Assembly: GCA_029379385.1 (NCBI GenBank)
Contig: CM055618.1
Location: 4,908,134 to 4,972,133, forward strand
Direction: 5' to 3'
DNA from: Quillaja saponaria
Lineage: Eukaryota; Streptophyta; Magnoliopsida; Fabales; Quillajaceae
Length of the DNA: 64,000 nucleotides
Position 1 is the stretch's first letter, and each line of letters begins with the position of its first letter. Shown here piece after piece: positions 1 to 12,157 of this stretch. A program made the translations under genes and the position numbers. The notes beneath the pieces were generated by a model. It ran no database searches, had not been told where the DNA came from, and saw only the letters and a program-made list of their open reading frames with translations.

Positions 1-1990
1 ATCCAGAATGCTACAATATCAACAATAGTCTCAGGTTTTCACCCATATTGCTCAAAGCAATGTATTTTGTTTATTTTAGTATAGCTTAAATACAATTGCA
101 TATTAGTATATCATCAGCGGGCAAAATCTAAGGTTTTCACCCACATCAGCAAACATCTCAGGTTTTCACCTATATTGCTCAAAAAAAGGAATAATGTTTA
201 TTTTAGTACAGTTTAAATCCAACTGTTTATTAATACCCTATTAACGGGTAAAAACTAAGCATAAATTGCTATTATAAGGAGCCTGGATTTCTCAGTTAGC
301 ACAAAAAGATGTGAGAGTAATAAGTTAGAGTAGTTTTATGGTGAAGTGAAATGAGATAAGTTATAAGGTGGAATAGAACATAGCATCAACACCAGTAATA
401 AAAATATCACACCATCAGAGCATTACATCAGTGAGGCATTAAAAAATTTTAGCATAAAAAGTGTGCCCTACAAATGGAGAACGCAACCCAGGTATATGGT
501 CCACAACATCTAGTTCAAGTCCTTAATCTCCTTAAACTCTTTTTTTGAGGACTAATGATAATGAAGGATTATACCAATCAAATCTAATAATATTACACGT
601 GGCATGGTTAAAGTATAACAAATTAATCTGAATTGTAATTATCACAATTAATTCCTATCAATATTATAAAATATGTCATTATCGTCTATTATTATATAAC
701 TGACATCCTTATTATTGTAATTGACATCATAACTACTATGATTAATACTCAAAACAATAGGGGTTGTCCTTTCAAACTTTAGTATTTTATAATTTTTTAG
801 CTTATATTCTCTAATTAAATACTGACTTTGGCATTAGAGTTTTCATAGGTCCAAATGAGCGCCCCTTTGGAGGCTAGTCATGTGGAGAACACCTTAATTG
901 GTCAAATTCGATTTTAACAACATCCACTTCTTAAACTCCATTTAACAGTTCAGTCCACTAACTCTTGAATTCATAAGGCTCAATAACCTTACAATACTAA
1001 ATTTCAGGGCTTCGCAACCTACACAAGCCTCGCATGCTCAAAAATGAGTATAAATGTCTCATGCTTAATCCTAAGCTCTATTTGTTCACTCACCCTCTTC
1101 TTACAAAGAAAGAGTATATGATTTGCAAATCACAAAAACACTCAAATAACAAACTTAAGAATGATGATGAAAATTTAAACTTTGATATTTAGCACACAAA
1201 ATTTTGAGGTATGAAAGTTATAGCTGGGCACTATTCTTTGAAAATTTGAATATGAAAGGTTGAGAGAATTTGAATTTCCCAAAGGTTCAAAGGCATCGCC
1301 TTTGTCCTAATTTCTTCAAATTATAACACAAAGGTGATTTTGAGATGTTCTTAGAGAATTTCATACCGTTGCACAGAGAATGAATAGAAAGCTACCACGT
1401 AGTGTCTTTTCTCTGAAAATTTAATCGTGAGATGAAATTCTTGTGAGGTAGTGCTTCATGCATTATGAGCATGGTAATGGCACTGAACTTTTCCTTCTAA
1501 TCTATAAAAGTTTTTCTATATCTTAAATGTGGTTTGATTAAGAAGATTAATTATGGAAGAAGATGAAGTTTAAGTGACAAAATATTTCAGTTGATAAGTT
1601 TAGTCGATCAAATTATAAAGCTTTAGTTAACTACTTCTAAAACATGATTATTTAATTATAAGTTGAACTTCTTCAGTTGATAATTGAAAATATAGTTGAT
1701 GAAATTCAGCTTGTTGTTTCTTGGAATAACATTATTTTCTCTGTTGTCTTGAAGTTAAGCTGACTAAATGGTTTAGCTGTTTGAAGTACATATGACCATT
1801 AAAAGACTTCAGCTGACTATCTTTAATTGATAAGTTAAGTGTCTCTAGCTAACTAAGTGAGATCCATTAAGCAGCTTTAGCTAACTGAAAGTTTGAACCA
1901 CTGAGCATTAGTCACCAGACTCTTTTAGTGGAACAATATCATTTGAGTCTTTCAGATGAACGAATAGATGATCCATTGAATAGTCTTCTA
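1..1990. other. A/T-rich intergenic DNA, no gene seen
   Basis: I see no supportable coding region here. The first 200 bases hold a short direct duplication: the phrase TCAGGTTTTCACC followed by ATATTGCTCAAA occurs near 31 and again near 158. From about 1540 to 1990 the sequence becomes rich in CAGTTGA/CAGCTGA/AGCTAAC words, the same vocabulary seen again at 4440-4740, 5390-5530 and 6540-6680. This suggests one decayed repetitive element of which the Sirevirus-like remnant at 5.4-7.8 kb is a part. Confidence 0.4.
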
Positions 1991-2011
1991 ATTCACTAAG
2001 GAAGTTTCAAC

Positions 2012-4437
2012 TATTGGGAATTATAAGGTCATGCATCACATGCATATGAATGCAGCGGAATTAAAATTTTTCCTAACTAAGAACTTACGTACTCAATTAT
2101 ATATATATATATATATTATGAAAGCAAAAGATAAAATTAACCTCTTGAAGCTTTCCTCGTACAACTAGTTTGATTGTTTAGTAAAAATGCTTAAAGTTCC
2201 TTCACAAATTGTCAAAACGATTCTCCCAGTCAAACACAAAGTATGATCAAGGGTTAGAAAGCTATTCAAACGAATAAGCATCTAATGAAATAGTTCACAC
2301 AATTGATAGTTAAAAACCTTTGCCTTTCTCGAACTGGATTCGAAGGAATCGATTTACTTATAGAATACGTACTAGCTTCCATTTGATTGAATTGCTAATG
2401 GAGGATTGTTCTTGAAGCAAAAACACTTTTTCTTCAACAAAGGGGATCAAGGCTAAGCAAGGAGATTTTTAAAAACTCTTCTTACTTACAATCTCTCACA
2501 AGGTCGTATGTCATTCGTGATCACCTTTTGGCCGTATCTCATTTAGCTTCTACATATATAGGGGTGGTTATGACATATGGAGTTATATTCCTTCCTTGTT
2601 TAAGATTTCATTAAACCTAAAGCCTAAGGCCTAAGGCCCAAAACTCTTTTAGTAATCCAAAATCCTATTATGATTACTAATGGGTATTTAGATTCCTTAG
2701 TGGGCTAAATCCAATTAGGATTCGCACTAGTCCTTTTTCTTGACTTTCAAGAAAACAAGTCTTGCCATAAATGTAACGTAACAATTATCTTTTTACCCTT
2801 ATATGCTTGGAAGTTAACTATCAATTCCAAGACTACATCAATCCTGCTAGTTTCTTAACTTATGTCAATTATAGCGTATAACCTATTAGGTTCTCTCGTA
2901 CGTTGGTAATAAATATAATTTAATACTTCCTAAGAAGTATAGTTAAATTAAAACACTTCTGATTTAAGTTTGGTTTTGCTAAACAAACCAACTTACATTC
3001 ATAGATCAAGATTGACATCTGTTGTCGATGTTAATCGTGCAAGTGAACGTATTGTAATAAGTAATATAGTGAAAAAGTAGAATGTCGTACTCACAATGAA
3101 TAGTAACTAATATCTAGCTAAGTACTAAAGTTAACACAATCCTAACTTTATTCAAACAAACAAATTAGGATTGAAAAACTAATCTAATATAAACCTAACT
3201 AATGACAAATTAAACTTAAGAATTTAATGGAGAAGACATAGAATTACAACTTCTCTCAACACTCACTTGGTGCCCTTTTTCCATGAATGTGGTGCCCGAT
3301 GCATAGTAAATTCTTATTTGACTTCAAATAGGTTTCTTTTAAGCATTAAACCTTCAAGATATACAAACTAAATTAAGAATCAATGAAATTCATAATTGAA
3401 GGTTAAATCCTAAGCATACTCAACTAGGATTCAACACCTTACTACAAATGACTCGACTAAGTAACAATCAAACTAAAACTCAATAACTATAGCAAATAAT
3501 ATGAAGAAAAATGACATTTAATAAGACTATTTCATAGACTTATCAACACCTAGCAATGTATCACAATCCGCCCAAGTACAAGCGAAGTTAAGATCATTGA
3601 TCAAACCGTTCAGTGCTTGGTTATCGTGTAATCTAATCCTTTCATCAAACATATCCTGAGATAGACATAGGCCATGGATTCTAGTGTCAACCATATCTTT
3701 TTCTAAATCCATTTGTACTTGAAACCAAGTTTACATTTTGTTTTCCAAAAAATTTCAAGAAAATTCTTTTCTTAATCTCTTTCACTTTGTAAAGATTCTC
3801 AGAACAAGACATACTTGTCTCAAGAGGCTATGAGATATTTGTCCTCTTTATTGTGGATATGAATTCTTTGTCTATCATTCATCTACCTTCATATACTTCA
3901 CAACATGTCCAATAATCACCCATGTATTATCTTTATTATAGGATAAGGGGGATGATATCAAAATACATATATTCACATATAAGGTAATAAGATGATCTCA
4001 AGTCAAAGAAGCACTTATACCATTAACACTTTGAGAACTTCCATTGACATGTGAGTAAAGACTCCACATGGTTTCTGATATTATGTTAATTCAGTGTACT
4101 TATTTGACTAATAAGCACCCATATGTTTGTCTTAACATTTCCATGATTGTAAAGATCACTACTCTCTTTTATAAGAGAATGACACAACATATGCTAGTTA
4201 TCAATATCCTTATTCTTGATAATTCATTGACTAGGAATACTTTTAGAATAATACTTTATGTATGTCATATCTCACAATTATGATCGATATCACAATTATA
4301 CATACACAATATTTATTCTAAGAACTTTATATATCGTTGTACTAAATCTCATTTAAACATTATAATAAATATTATTACATGCATTAAGTACAAATAAAGT
4401 GTCATTATAGCCAATCATTGATTGATTTTTGGACACT
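2012..4437. repeat. LTR-like retroelement block interrupting AGCTGA-rich DNA
   Basis: The block begins TATTGGGAATTATAAGG, close to the TGTTGGGAA.. start of many plant copia LTRs, and ends near TTTTTGGACA. The AGCTGA-rich sequence on both sides has the same character, which suggests that the block was inserted into it. It contains an (AT)n run near 2100-2116. It also appears to contain a second, nested piece (about 3020-3500) that matches, in reverse, the end of the solo LTR at 11.0-11.17 kb. A 61-codon minus-strand ORF at 3527-3712 lies inside and is not recognised. I found no clean target-site duplication, so the edges are tentative. Confidence 0.3.
3020..3500 (-). repeat. Fragment of the same LTR family as 9872-11166, reverse orientation
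   Basis: Read on the minus strand, this stretch ends like the LTR at 11,041-11,166. The shared order is a TTTGTTTGAATAA word, then GATTGTxTTAA, a GTGAGxA..CTCTACTTTT-like segment, ATATTACTT, an ACTTGCA word, and a CAACA terminus near 3020. The similarity is clear by eye over the terminal 120-150 bases and fades upstream. This looks like a truncated LTR copy of an unclassified gypsy-type or LARD-type element. Confidence 0.4.
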
Positions 4438-4439
4438 AC

Positions 4440-6660
4440 TGACTTGAAAACATTGTTGCATTATATTTCAGTTGACTGATTGTATTCACTGAAATACTTC
4501 AGCTATTTGAAAGCGCTATCATATAAGAATTTTAGAGTGCATTTTCAGCTGAATGACTTTTGCATTTCAGCTAAGTAAAGTGTCCACTAAATCAAAGTGT
4601 TGACCTACGTTGTGTTTTTTTATTTCAGTTGGTGAATGAGAGTTAACAGTCGTTGACTTTTCATTTCATTCGATTGAACATGCAATAAAAATAATATTTG
4701 ATTCTGCATTTACCTATTTCTCTAGTTGAAACAATGTTTGAGTAAGGGAGGCCTTTGGGTAATTTACTCAATATTGCATAATCTCTCCTAGTTGTATATC
4801 CTAGCTATATTGGAGTTTTCAATCTCCTTGAGGTTGGAAGCAAGCGATCCCACATATTGAGAAATGATTGTGTATAGATTGCCAAATTGTTGTTCTAGCT
4901 AAGTCATTATCTTGATTATAGATTGCTTAGTCAGCATGTTTTCTTTACATATCTTCTATGATAGAGGACAATAATGGATGACTTGATAAGAGTTACCTTA
5001 TCAAGGTTTGTACATAGATTGGTTACCTTATCCAGCTCCTTGACCAAAGTATTAGAGATAATTATGAAGTCTTCATCGTGATCCAGAGAATTAGGCACTT
5101 AAAGGATTATTGTTGTAAAAGCTTGATTGGTTATTTGGAAAGAGGTTTCAATATGAAAAAGGGTAAAGTCAAAACATGTTTCCCCAAAATCAGTGGTTGT
5201 TAGTATGAAGGGAGAGAGTTTGGAAGGTTGTATAATAGGTGTTCAGATAAAAGATAAGGAGGAAGGAAGAAAAGAATGTTGAGGTGATCTAAAAGGAGAA
5301 GAGATGGGTGAAATATGTGTATAAGAATGTGTTGAGGTTAGATTAATACCTTGGCAGCTAAAGTCTCAATTTTCATAAGTTTAGAGCTGGCTTGTTAGTC
5401 AGCTGTTGAAGGTTTAGCTATAGCAAGATCAAGCTAAAGCATTGACTTGAAGATCAGCTAGAGTTGGGAGATGATCAGCTGAGGATTTAACTAAGGATTT
5501 GATTGTTTGTTCAGCTGTTGTTAATATAGCTGATTTATCCTTCTTCACCTATGTCTCATCTAGCAGTTGCTTATAGTTTCTGAGTGCAACTGTGGTTTTG
5601 AATATGTAAGTCTGAGGGAGTTAAGGAATTTGGATTAGTTAAAGCTACACCCAAATGTATGAAAATCTTCGACATATGCATTGCATAGTTGAGACTCTTC
5701 TTTTTCGTTCTTCTCATTAGATGATAGTCCAACATCTTGTCGAGTATCAGTCTAGGGATATTTAATTGAGTCTTCAAAACCAATGCCTACACTTTGAACA
5801 ACTCAAATTGTGCAATTAAGGTTGGACTTCCAACCTTGGGCAGTGACAGTGATGTAACAAAGAGATGAAAGATTTGGTGTTTAACTTGAAGTTGAAAAGA
5901 TCACTAATTATACCTTCGTATCTCAAATTTTCATACATTTTGGTGGACTGAATTTTTTGAAGAGTGAAGTAAGTCAATTGGGAGAATGATCAAGTAGTTC
6001 ACAACGCAATTCTTCGAACAAAACAATTTTATTTTTTTTCTAAATACATTTAGTCCATTTTGAGATTCAGATAAGTTGGAATAAAACAATAGTACCAACT
6101 TAGAGTATATGAAGTCTGTTTAAGTGAAAAACACCTTTAATGATTGAGATCAAAATAGCTCCAAAGGTTGAAAGTTGAAGCAATTGTATGATTCCAAGTC
6201 AATAACATGGCCTGTAGAGATTTTAAATTATTGGATACTTCAGTGAAGTGCAGATATTGTTTAGTAGTCTGATGTCAATTGGAGTCATAATTTGACTATT
6301 AAGCCAATTTTGAGGCTAAAAAAGTATTTGATTTCTTATAAGGAGAAGATGATGAAGTAGTAGACTTTCTCTTATGAGCTATTGTTGTTTTAATCTTAGT
6401 GACTAAATCTAAAAATTTGAAAGTTCTTCGAAAGGTTGCAAGAGCAAGGGAAGGGAGTGCAAAACTTTTGAATTTCTGAGATTTGAGATAATGATATGTA
6501 ATGTGATAAGTGACAACTTCATGAATTTTAACCTAAAAGTAGAATTTTTAGTCAATTGTGAGTCAATTTAGTTGAAGTTAACAAGTGACTGAAAGTCAGT
6601 TCATATGGTCAGTCGAGACACGTCAGCTGAGTAAGTTCAACTCAGCTTCATTAGCTATAT
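4440..6660 (-). pseudogene. Degraded 3' part of Sirevirus-like element with env-like ORF
   Basis: On the minus strand, downstream of copia RNase H, the translation around 5571-5783 resembles the 'envelope-like' ORF that follows pol in plant Sireviruses (SIRE1 type). Residues such as LSLNYAMHMSKIF followed by an IHLGVAL-like segment match the conserved 'LPYGMLLTRIF..FGVxL' block of that family. Further upstream on the same strand (5800-6000) there are frame-broken stretches in plausible register. Many stops and frameshifts are present, so nothing can be expressed as an intact protein. The AGCTGA/AGTTGA-rich parts at 4440-4740, 5390-5530 and 6540-6680 may be the variable repeat-rich part of the same element. 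The env-like identification is from motif memory and is moderate at best. Confidence 0.4.
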
Positions 6661-6732
6661 GACTACAATTGATCGAAAAACGCAATTTTAGAAAATTTTA
6701 GCTAATACATATATCAAAGCATACAAAAATAA

Positions 6733-7800
6733 TTATGCAAATAAATTCAAACTAACAAATTGGAATAGACATCCCAAGTTCTCTTTTTGCAAAATTGTTT
6801 TTTCGTTAAAGGGTTTTGTAAAAATATAAGCAAGTTGATTTTCTGAGTTAACAAATGATAAAACAATATCTCCTTTTTGAATATGATCTCTCATAAAATG
6901 ATGTCTAACTTTAGTGTGCTTTGTTTTATAATGATGAATATGATTTTTAATAAGATTGATGACATTAGTATTATCACAGAGAAAAGTAATATGTTCACAT
7001 ATCAAATAAAAAATCAACCAAATGTTGTTTCATCCATAACAACTAATTAAGCACAACAACTCCTAGCTGCAACATATTCAACTTTAGCTGTAGATAAAAC
7101 AATTGGATGTTGTTTCTTGCTACACCAAGAAACGAGAGAGTGACAAAGTAGTTAACCTACTCCACTTGTGTTTTTCCTGTAAAGTTTACATCTAGCAAAA
7201 TCAACATCAGAACATCTAATCAAATCAAAATGATCACACTTAGGATAAATATACCAAGATATTGAGTACTAATTAGATATCTAAAAATTCTCATAGTAGT
7301 AGTTAAATGTGATTCTTTTGGACAAGATTGATATCTAGTATAAATACAAACACTAAACATGATATCTAGTCTACTAGTAATGAGATAGAGAAAAGAACCA
7401 ATCATACCTCTGTATTTCTTATCATCTACTATTTTACCAATCTACCTTTGTCCAGTTTGATTGATGTGCTCATTGGAGTTCCAATTGTTTTTGCGTTTTC
7501 ATGTCTAAATCTATTGATTAAATCTTTGATATACTTGGACTAATTCATGAAAATGTCTTTCTTTGATTGTTTAACTTGAAGACCAATGAAGTAGTTGAGT
7601 TCACCCATCATACTACTTTCAAATTCACCATGTATACAGTTAGCAAATTATTAATAGAGTGTTTCATTAGTAGCACAAAAAATTATATCATTAGAATATA
7701 TTTGAACTAACAATATATCATACTTTTAAGCATAATAAACAGTTAGTATCTATTTTGTCTCTTAATAAAATTTAGAACTATTTTGTTCAATTAGTATTTT
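6733..7800 (-). pseudogene. Ty1/copia (Sirevirus-like) RT C-terminus and RNase H remnant
   Basis: The minus strand encodes recognisable pol pieces. At 7220-7560 there is the RT/RNase H linker with an 'SKYIKDLINRF' segment, then a GTPMSTS-like segment, then MIGSFLYLITSRLDIMFSV and a YQSCPKESHL-type stretch. At 6733-7017 there is the end of RNase H, with CDNTNVINLIKN, TKHTKVRHHF(M)RDH and ADIFTKP-like (here AYIFTKP) motifs. Several frameshifts and stop codons separate the pieces, for example the stop just before the VDDKKYRG-equivalent. No catalytic core upstream of about 7800 remains, because the remnant runs into unrelated LTR-like DNA. A related fragment lies at 42,990-44,281 on the same strand. 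Confidence 0.8.
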
Positions 7801-8700
7801 ATCGAACCATGCATGCTCCCACGCTCCAAGTGAAGTAGCGGACATGTTCTTGGCCCCGAAAACAACTTGATCCAACTGTTTCCACTAGCCATTGAAAGCT
7901 GAGAGGCTCGAATCGTATTAAAGGCTTGGACCAACATCGCAAACTAGGAATAAGCTTGGCCCAACAATACAAGCCTGATCCAATAGCTCAGCCTATCCAT
8001 TGTAGACCTATTAGGTTTGCAATATTGCTATTTAACCTCTTCAATTTAATAATTTACATAAGTGCCGAATAATTCATAAATATTTACAAATTATTCCCAA
8101 AACTTTATTTAATTATAAAGTTGGCTTGAATATTTCATATATTTACATAATTAGCCTAAATATTCATATATTTTCATAAATGGCCTAAAACATTTGTGTA
8201 TTTATAAATATAGCCCAAAATGTTAGTACAATTTACACTATTACTCACAACTTTATATCTCTTTAGAAGTGCCTATTATTTTCATATATTGATACTTCTC
8301 TTACTTTGTGCTAGTTTACGTACCCAGTTCCCGAGCTTATCTAAATTAAGCCGTCTAGTGGCCGAATTACATACATTTATTTATTCACGTACGTTGAGTG
8401 CATAAATTCTTAAACATACTCTTGATTTTGATTGTTTGGTCTCCAATCCTAAATGCCCCCGTTTATTGGTTTAAGGGACTCATTATCCTCTTAGTGTCTA
8501 GTGGAACCCTCCTAACCCTCTTTACGCTCCTTTTATGATCTTGGCTCGTGAGGGCTCCCTTATAAAAGGCTCTCTTTCCTCCTAAGCCAAGGTAAGTCCA
8601 TTTCTCTCTAAACTTTTTCACTTCTCTCTACAATTTCTGACTTGGGTTTTAAAGATGAGCCCCGGGCATCGCGCCCAGCCTCTCCTTTCTCTTATGCATT
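7800..8700 (+). repeat. Retroelement LTR-like fragment with TATA box
   Basis: This non-coding stretch has the look of the promoter part of a gypsy-type LTR. A TATA box sits in CTTATAAAAGG near 8560-8572 and is followed by CTCTCTTTCCTCC, a pyrimidine-rich leader, and an ACTTGGGTTTTAAAGATGAGCCCCGGGC stretch split across 8638-8668. No coding potential is evident. It abuts the copia remnant at about 7800, so one probably truncated the other. I found no partner LTR in the window. Confidence 0.35.
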
Positions 8701-9871
8701 ACAAGTATTTCTTAGGAACCACATGGAAGCACACTCAAACCATACACCCAATTATATTTATACACTAACATAAAGTAACCTGATCTTGTACAAATAAAAA
8801 GAAAACATATACACACAAGGAATGATCATGAAACATATATAGTTACAAGCAAATGGAAGCCGATATGAGATATGAACGTGCACCAATACTAATTGCACTA
8901 CTTCCTCGCCCTACCTTATGGTTTGCCAAGATTTTAGTTTAAGCCATTTAGGGTTATTTCTCCCATAGCAATTCAAAAATTAAAGAAAAATTTATTTCAC
9001 ATGAGCCACGTAAGAAATAAAAAATATTGAAGGTGACCTCATTCACTTTTTACACCATTAAAATTGTGTACGTAAACAAGTTTAAAGGAGCATTTGTACA
9101 TGAAAGGAAAATTTTCATTTCTAATTACCAAATTTTGTGTTAGTTGAAAGTATACGTTATATGCTAATGGAATCATGCCACATGTCATTTATGACATAAA
9201 AAATAATAAGCTTACAAGTAAATCAATTTGGGTTTTTAGCTAATGGAAACTTTTCATGTGGCACTCATCTTTCTTCAAAATCTCTATAAATGGAGGGCTA
9301 CTACATTCATTTTGGAGGAGGAATAAGTAGAGAATAAGAGAAGAAGTGAAAGCGTTAAAGCTCTACATAATTCAAGTATCAGGACTCTCCTTAACTTTAA
9401 TCTTTCAATAACCAAACCTTATTCAACAATTGAAGATAACGACTTCAAGCATTCAAAATAAATACCTAGAGATTTCTAAGCAATTATACAGCCTAGAGAT
9501 TCAAACCAAATTCACCATCAACTACACATTGTTCATGATCAAGCTTCACAAGAACTCATTTAAGAATTCAACCTTTGTGGTCAATCTCTAAGCCAATGAA
9601 AATATCACAATAAATTTCAAACCAATCGAACAATCCACAGTTTTAAGATCAAGCTTTTAAAGCTCTTGTATCGCCAACAAATTTGGAGATCAAATAAGAA
9701 TATATTTATTCTTTTATTATACAAATTAATTAAAATAAAGATTATACCTAATTTATTTATACAAATTTTATTTTATACACATTTCTAGTTATTTTTTTTT
9801 ATATTGTCAGCTCAAAATCTATGTTTACACTCTAAACCAGTGTTTTACAATTGGGCTCGAATGGGAACCAA
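8700..9871. other. Intergenic A/T-rich DNA, nothing recognised
   Basis: I see no ORF with a known family, no clear repeat structure and no RNA gene. A run of short CA-rich phrases near 9360-9660 resembles an untranslated leader, but nothing supports a transcript. Confidence 0.4.
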
Positions 9872-11166
9872 TGATAACTCTATGAAAGAGAGTTATTTTA
9901 TTGCATTTTGAGTTTGAAGTTGGCTAAGCCCTTGAACTTCAAGTTTGTTTTCAATAGTTTAGTTTGTTTCTTAGTTTAGTCTTAGTTATTTTAGGTTGTT
10001 GATGTTTGTAAATTTTTGTTGAGTAATTTTAGTTTATGATTTTGTTTGTTTGTTTTAAAGGTGAGGAATCAACAAGAAGAGTGTCGCAGCTCTGGGAATT
10101 TGGAGGCCACGACACTTTACATGAAGTTTACAGAATCAGAACCTGAGACTTGGGTGCCGCGGCACTAGAAAGCTGAGGTCGCGGTGCCAAAAGCCTACAA
10201 TGCAAGTCCAAAATTCGAGAAGCTGAGGCCGCGGCACCAGCACGATACTTTGTTACTGGACTGACTTAAATTAGGGTTTTAAAAGGCTTATAAAAAGGAC
10301 AAAGATTGAGCAATTAGGGGATGATATGTGTGCGAGGAACCAAGAAGAATTTTGGGAGTTTTGAAGACTTGACAATCTTTAATTTTTCTCTTTTACCCTT
10401 TGATTTTATGAAGTTTTCTTGTATTAACATTCATAAGTTTCTTTTAGTTTATGTTTTTCATGTTTAGTATGAACTAATTTACTCTTTTTTAGTTTTGCAA
10501 TTGAACTCAACATGTAATTTCAATTTTTCCCTCTCCTCAACTTATTATGGCTAATGGTCCTAGAGTAGTTTGTTTTTATCTTATTATTAATGCTTCTAAT
10601 TGCTTCATCACAAATTAGATTGAGTAGGTAAACCTAAATAAACTTAGGAAATGGGGTTTAAGGTTAGCCATAGATGCAATAACAAATGTTTGAATTCATT
10701 CCTTTAATTGAATAATTTGATTCGCATGTGAGATAGGAATATTCTTATGTCATATGTAGCCAAATTAGAGTCTAATCCTAATGAATCTTTTCTTAATCAA
10801 GTTTTCATAAAAATATAGTGAATTAGTTGAGAGAGATATTATATATTGGGAGATGCTTATAATTGTATTAGAACTCTAGGTTAACAACTCAATCCATTTG
10901 GTAAGTTAAGAGAGAATGAATGAGATTTAATGAAGTGTTGAGGAATATTGTGATCCTAAGTTTTCTTATTTGATTCTTAAAAATGATTTAGTTACTTAGT
11001 TTTATTTTATTGTTCAATCCCAATCCATTTGTTTGAATAAGATTAGATTGTTTTAATTTTAGTAGTTAACAAAATTCAGTAATAATTTTTTGTGAGAATA
11101 ATACTCTACTTTTCATTATATTACTTGTTAACGATATTTGTACTTGCATGAATAAAATCAACAACA
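9872..11166 (+). repeat. Candidate solo LTR of a gypsy/LARD-type element (about 1.3 kb)
   Basis: The segment starts TGATAACTCTATGAAAGAGAG and ends in a CAACAACA terminus, giving TG..CA ends. It has a TATA box in GGCTTATAAAAAGG near 10,287-10,300. Just upstream, at 10,085-10,235, is an unusual GC-rich patch with three variants of a GAGGCCGCGGCACC-like word. No internal coding region or second LTR is present next to it, which fits a solo LTR left by LTR-LTR recombination. Its last 120 bases recur in reverse at about 3020-3180. I found no exact 5-bp target duplication (flanks ACCAA and ACCCG), so the ends may be off by a few bases. Confidence 0.45.
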
Positions 11167-11763
11167 ACCCGAAAAAGTATCCACGTTTTGGGTAACTGAT
11201 TCAATCGTCGGGTTACCTGGGTTGACCCGTGATGTTATAAATTAAGAAAAAAATATTATTTTATATATTTTTAAATAGAAATATAAATATTTTATGTACT
11301 TATAATAATTTAATGCCAAACAAGAAATGAAAAAAATATAAATAAATAAAAATATAAATGAAAACTAAAGAAAAAATAAAAATAGTCTATTACATGCTTC
11401 TCTTATTTTATTTAATTTTTTAATGGGCCTGGGTCTTTAAATTACCACTAGCTCAAGTGAGTCGGCTAGATCAATCCGAATCAAAGGCTATTCTGATTTT
11501 AAAACTAATCCAGACCAAAATAACACACAGCGACATCCGACTGACCAACCAGACCAATCTAGATCTTAAAACATTACTCTAAACTTCTCTTAAAACTTTA
11601 AAAACTCAAAATAGCCAGTTAGTGCCACAACTATCACTTAGTAGCATTATACTAGTTATACAGTGCATGTTAGCTGAGTGACTATTTTTATTTCATTATT
11701 TATTGTTATTTACTTTGTTAACCACTTTATGTTTTTTTACATGAAGAATTATAAATAAATTGT

Positions 11764-11800
<37 letters not shown>

Positions 11801-12157
11801 AAGCACTCAATTCAAATCTCGACCTCCGGCCAGCTGAGTTAAGCCCAAGTCGGTAGGTGGCTAATTAAAATCCATTTTTCTTATGTAAAAAACATGATCT
11901 CCAATTATTGCATAGAATCAGACAATGACAATGGTGGTGCTGACTTGTAATGACACCTAGAAACCAGCTAGGAAAATGACATTGGTATTTACTATTTACA
12001 AAAGTAAAAGACCTCACAAAGAGGCTAGTACAAATATCTCCAAACCAATTCAAGGCTGCATCACACTGCCCTGGTGCCTTATAATGCCAATACCTTCAGC
12101 TATATTGGTTCTTAGAATACTACAATATCTAGAAACTATGCCTTCTTGTATATAAGA
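11167..12157. other. Intergenic; (AT)n microsatellite at 11,768-11,796
   Basis: No coding potential is recognised. A dinucleotide (AT)n run of about 14 units lies at 11,768-11,796. The stretch from 11,820 onward is probably the 3' flank of the NPF8-like gene, which is on the minus strand and ends at 12,158. Confidence 0.5.
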
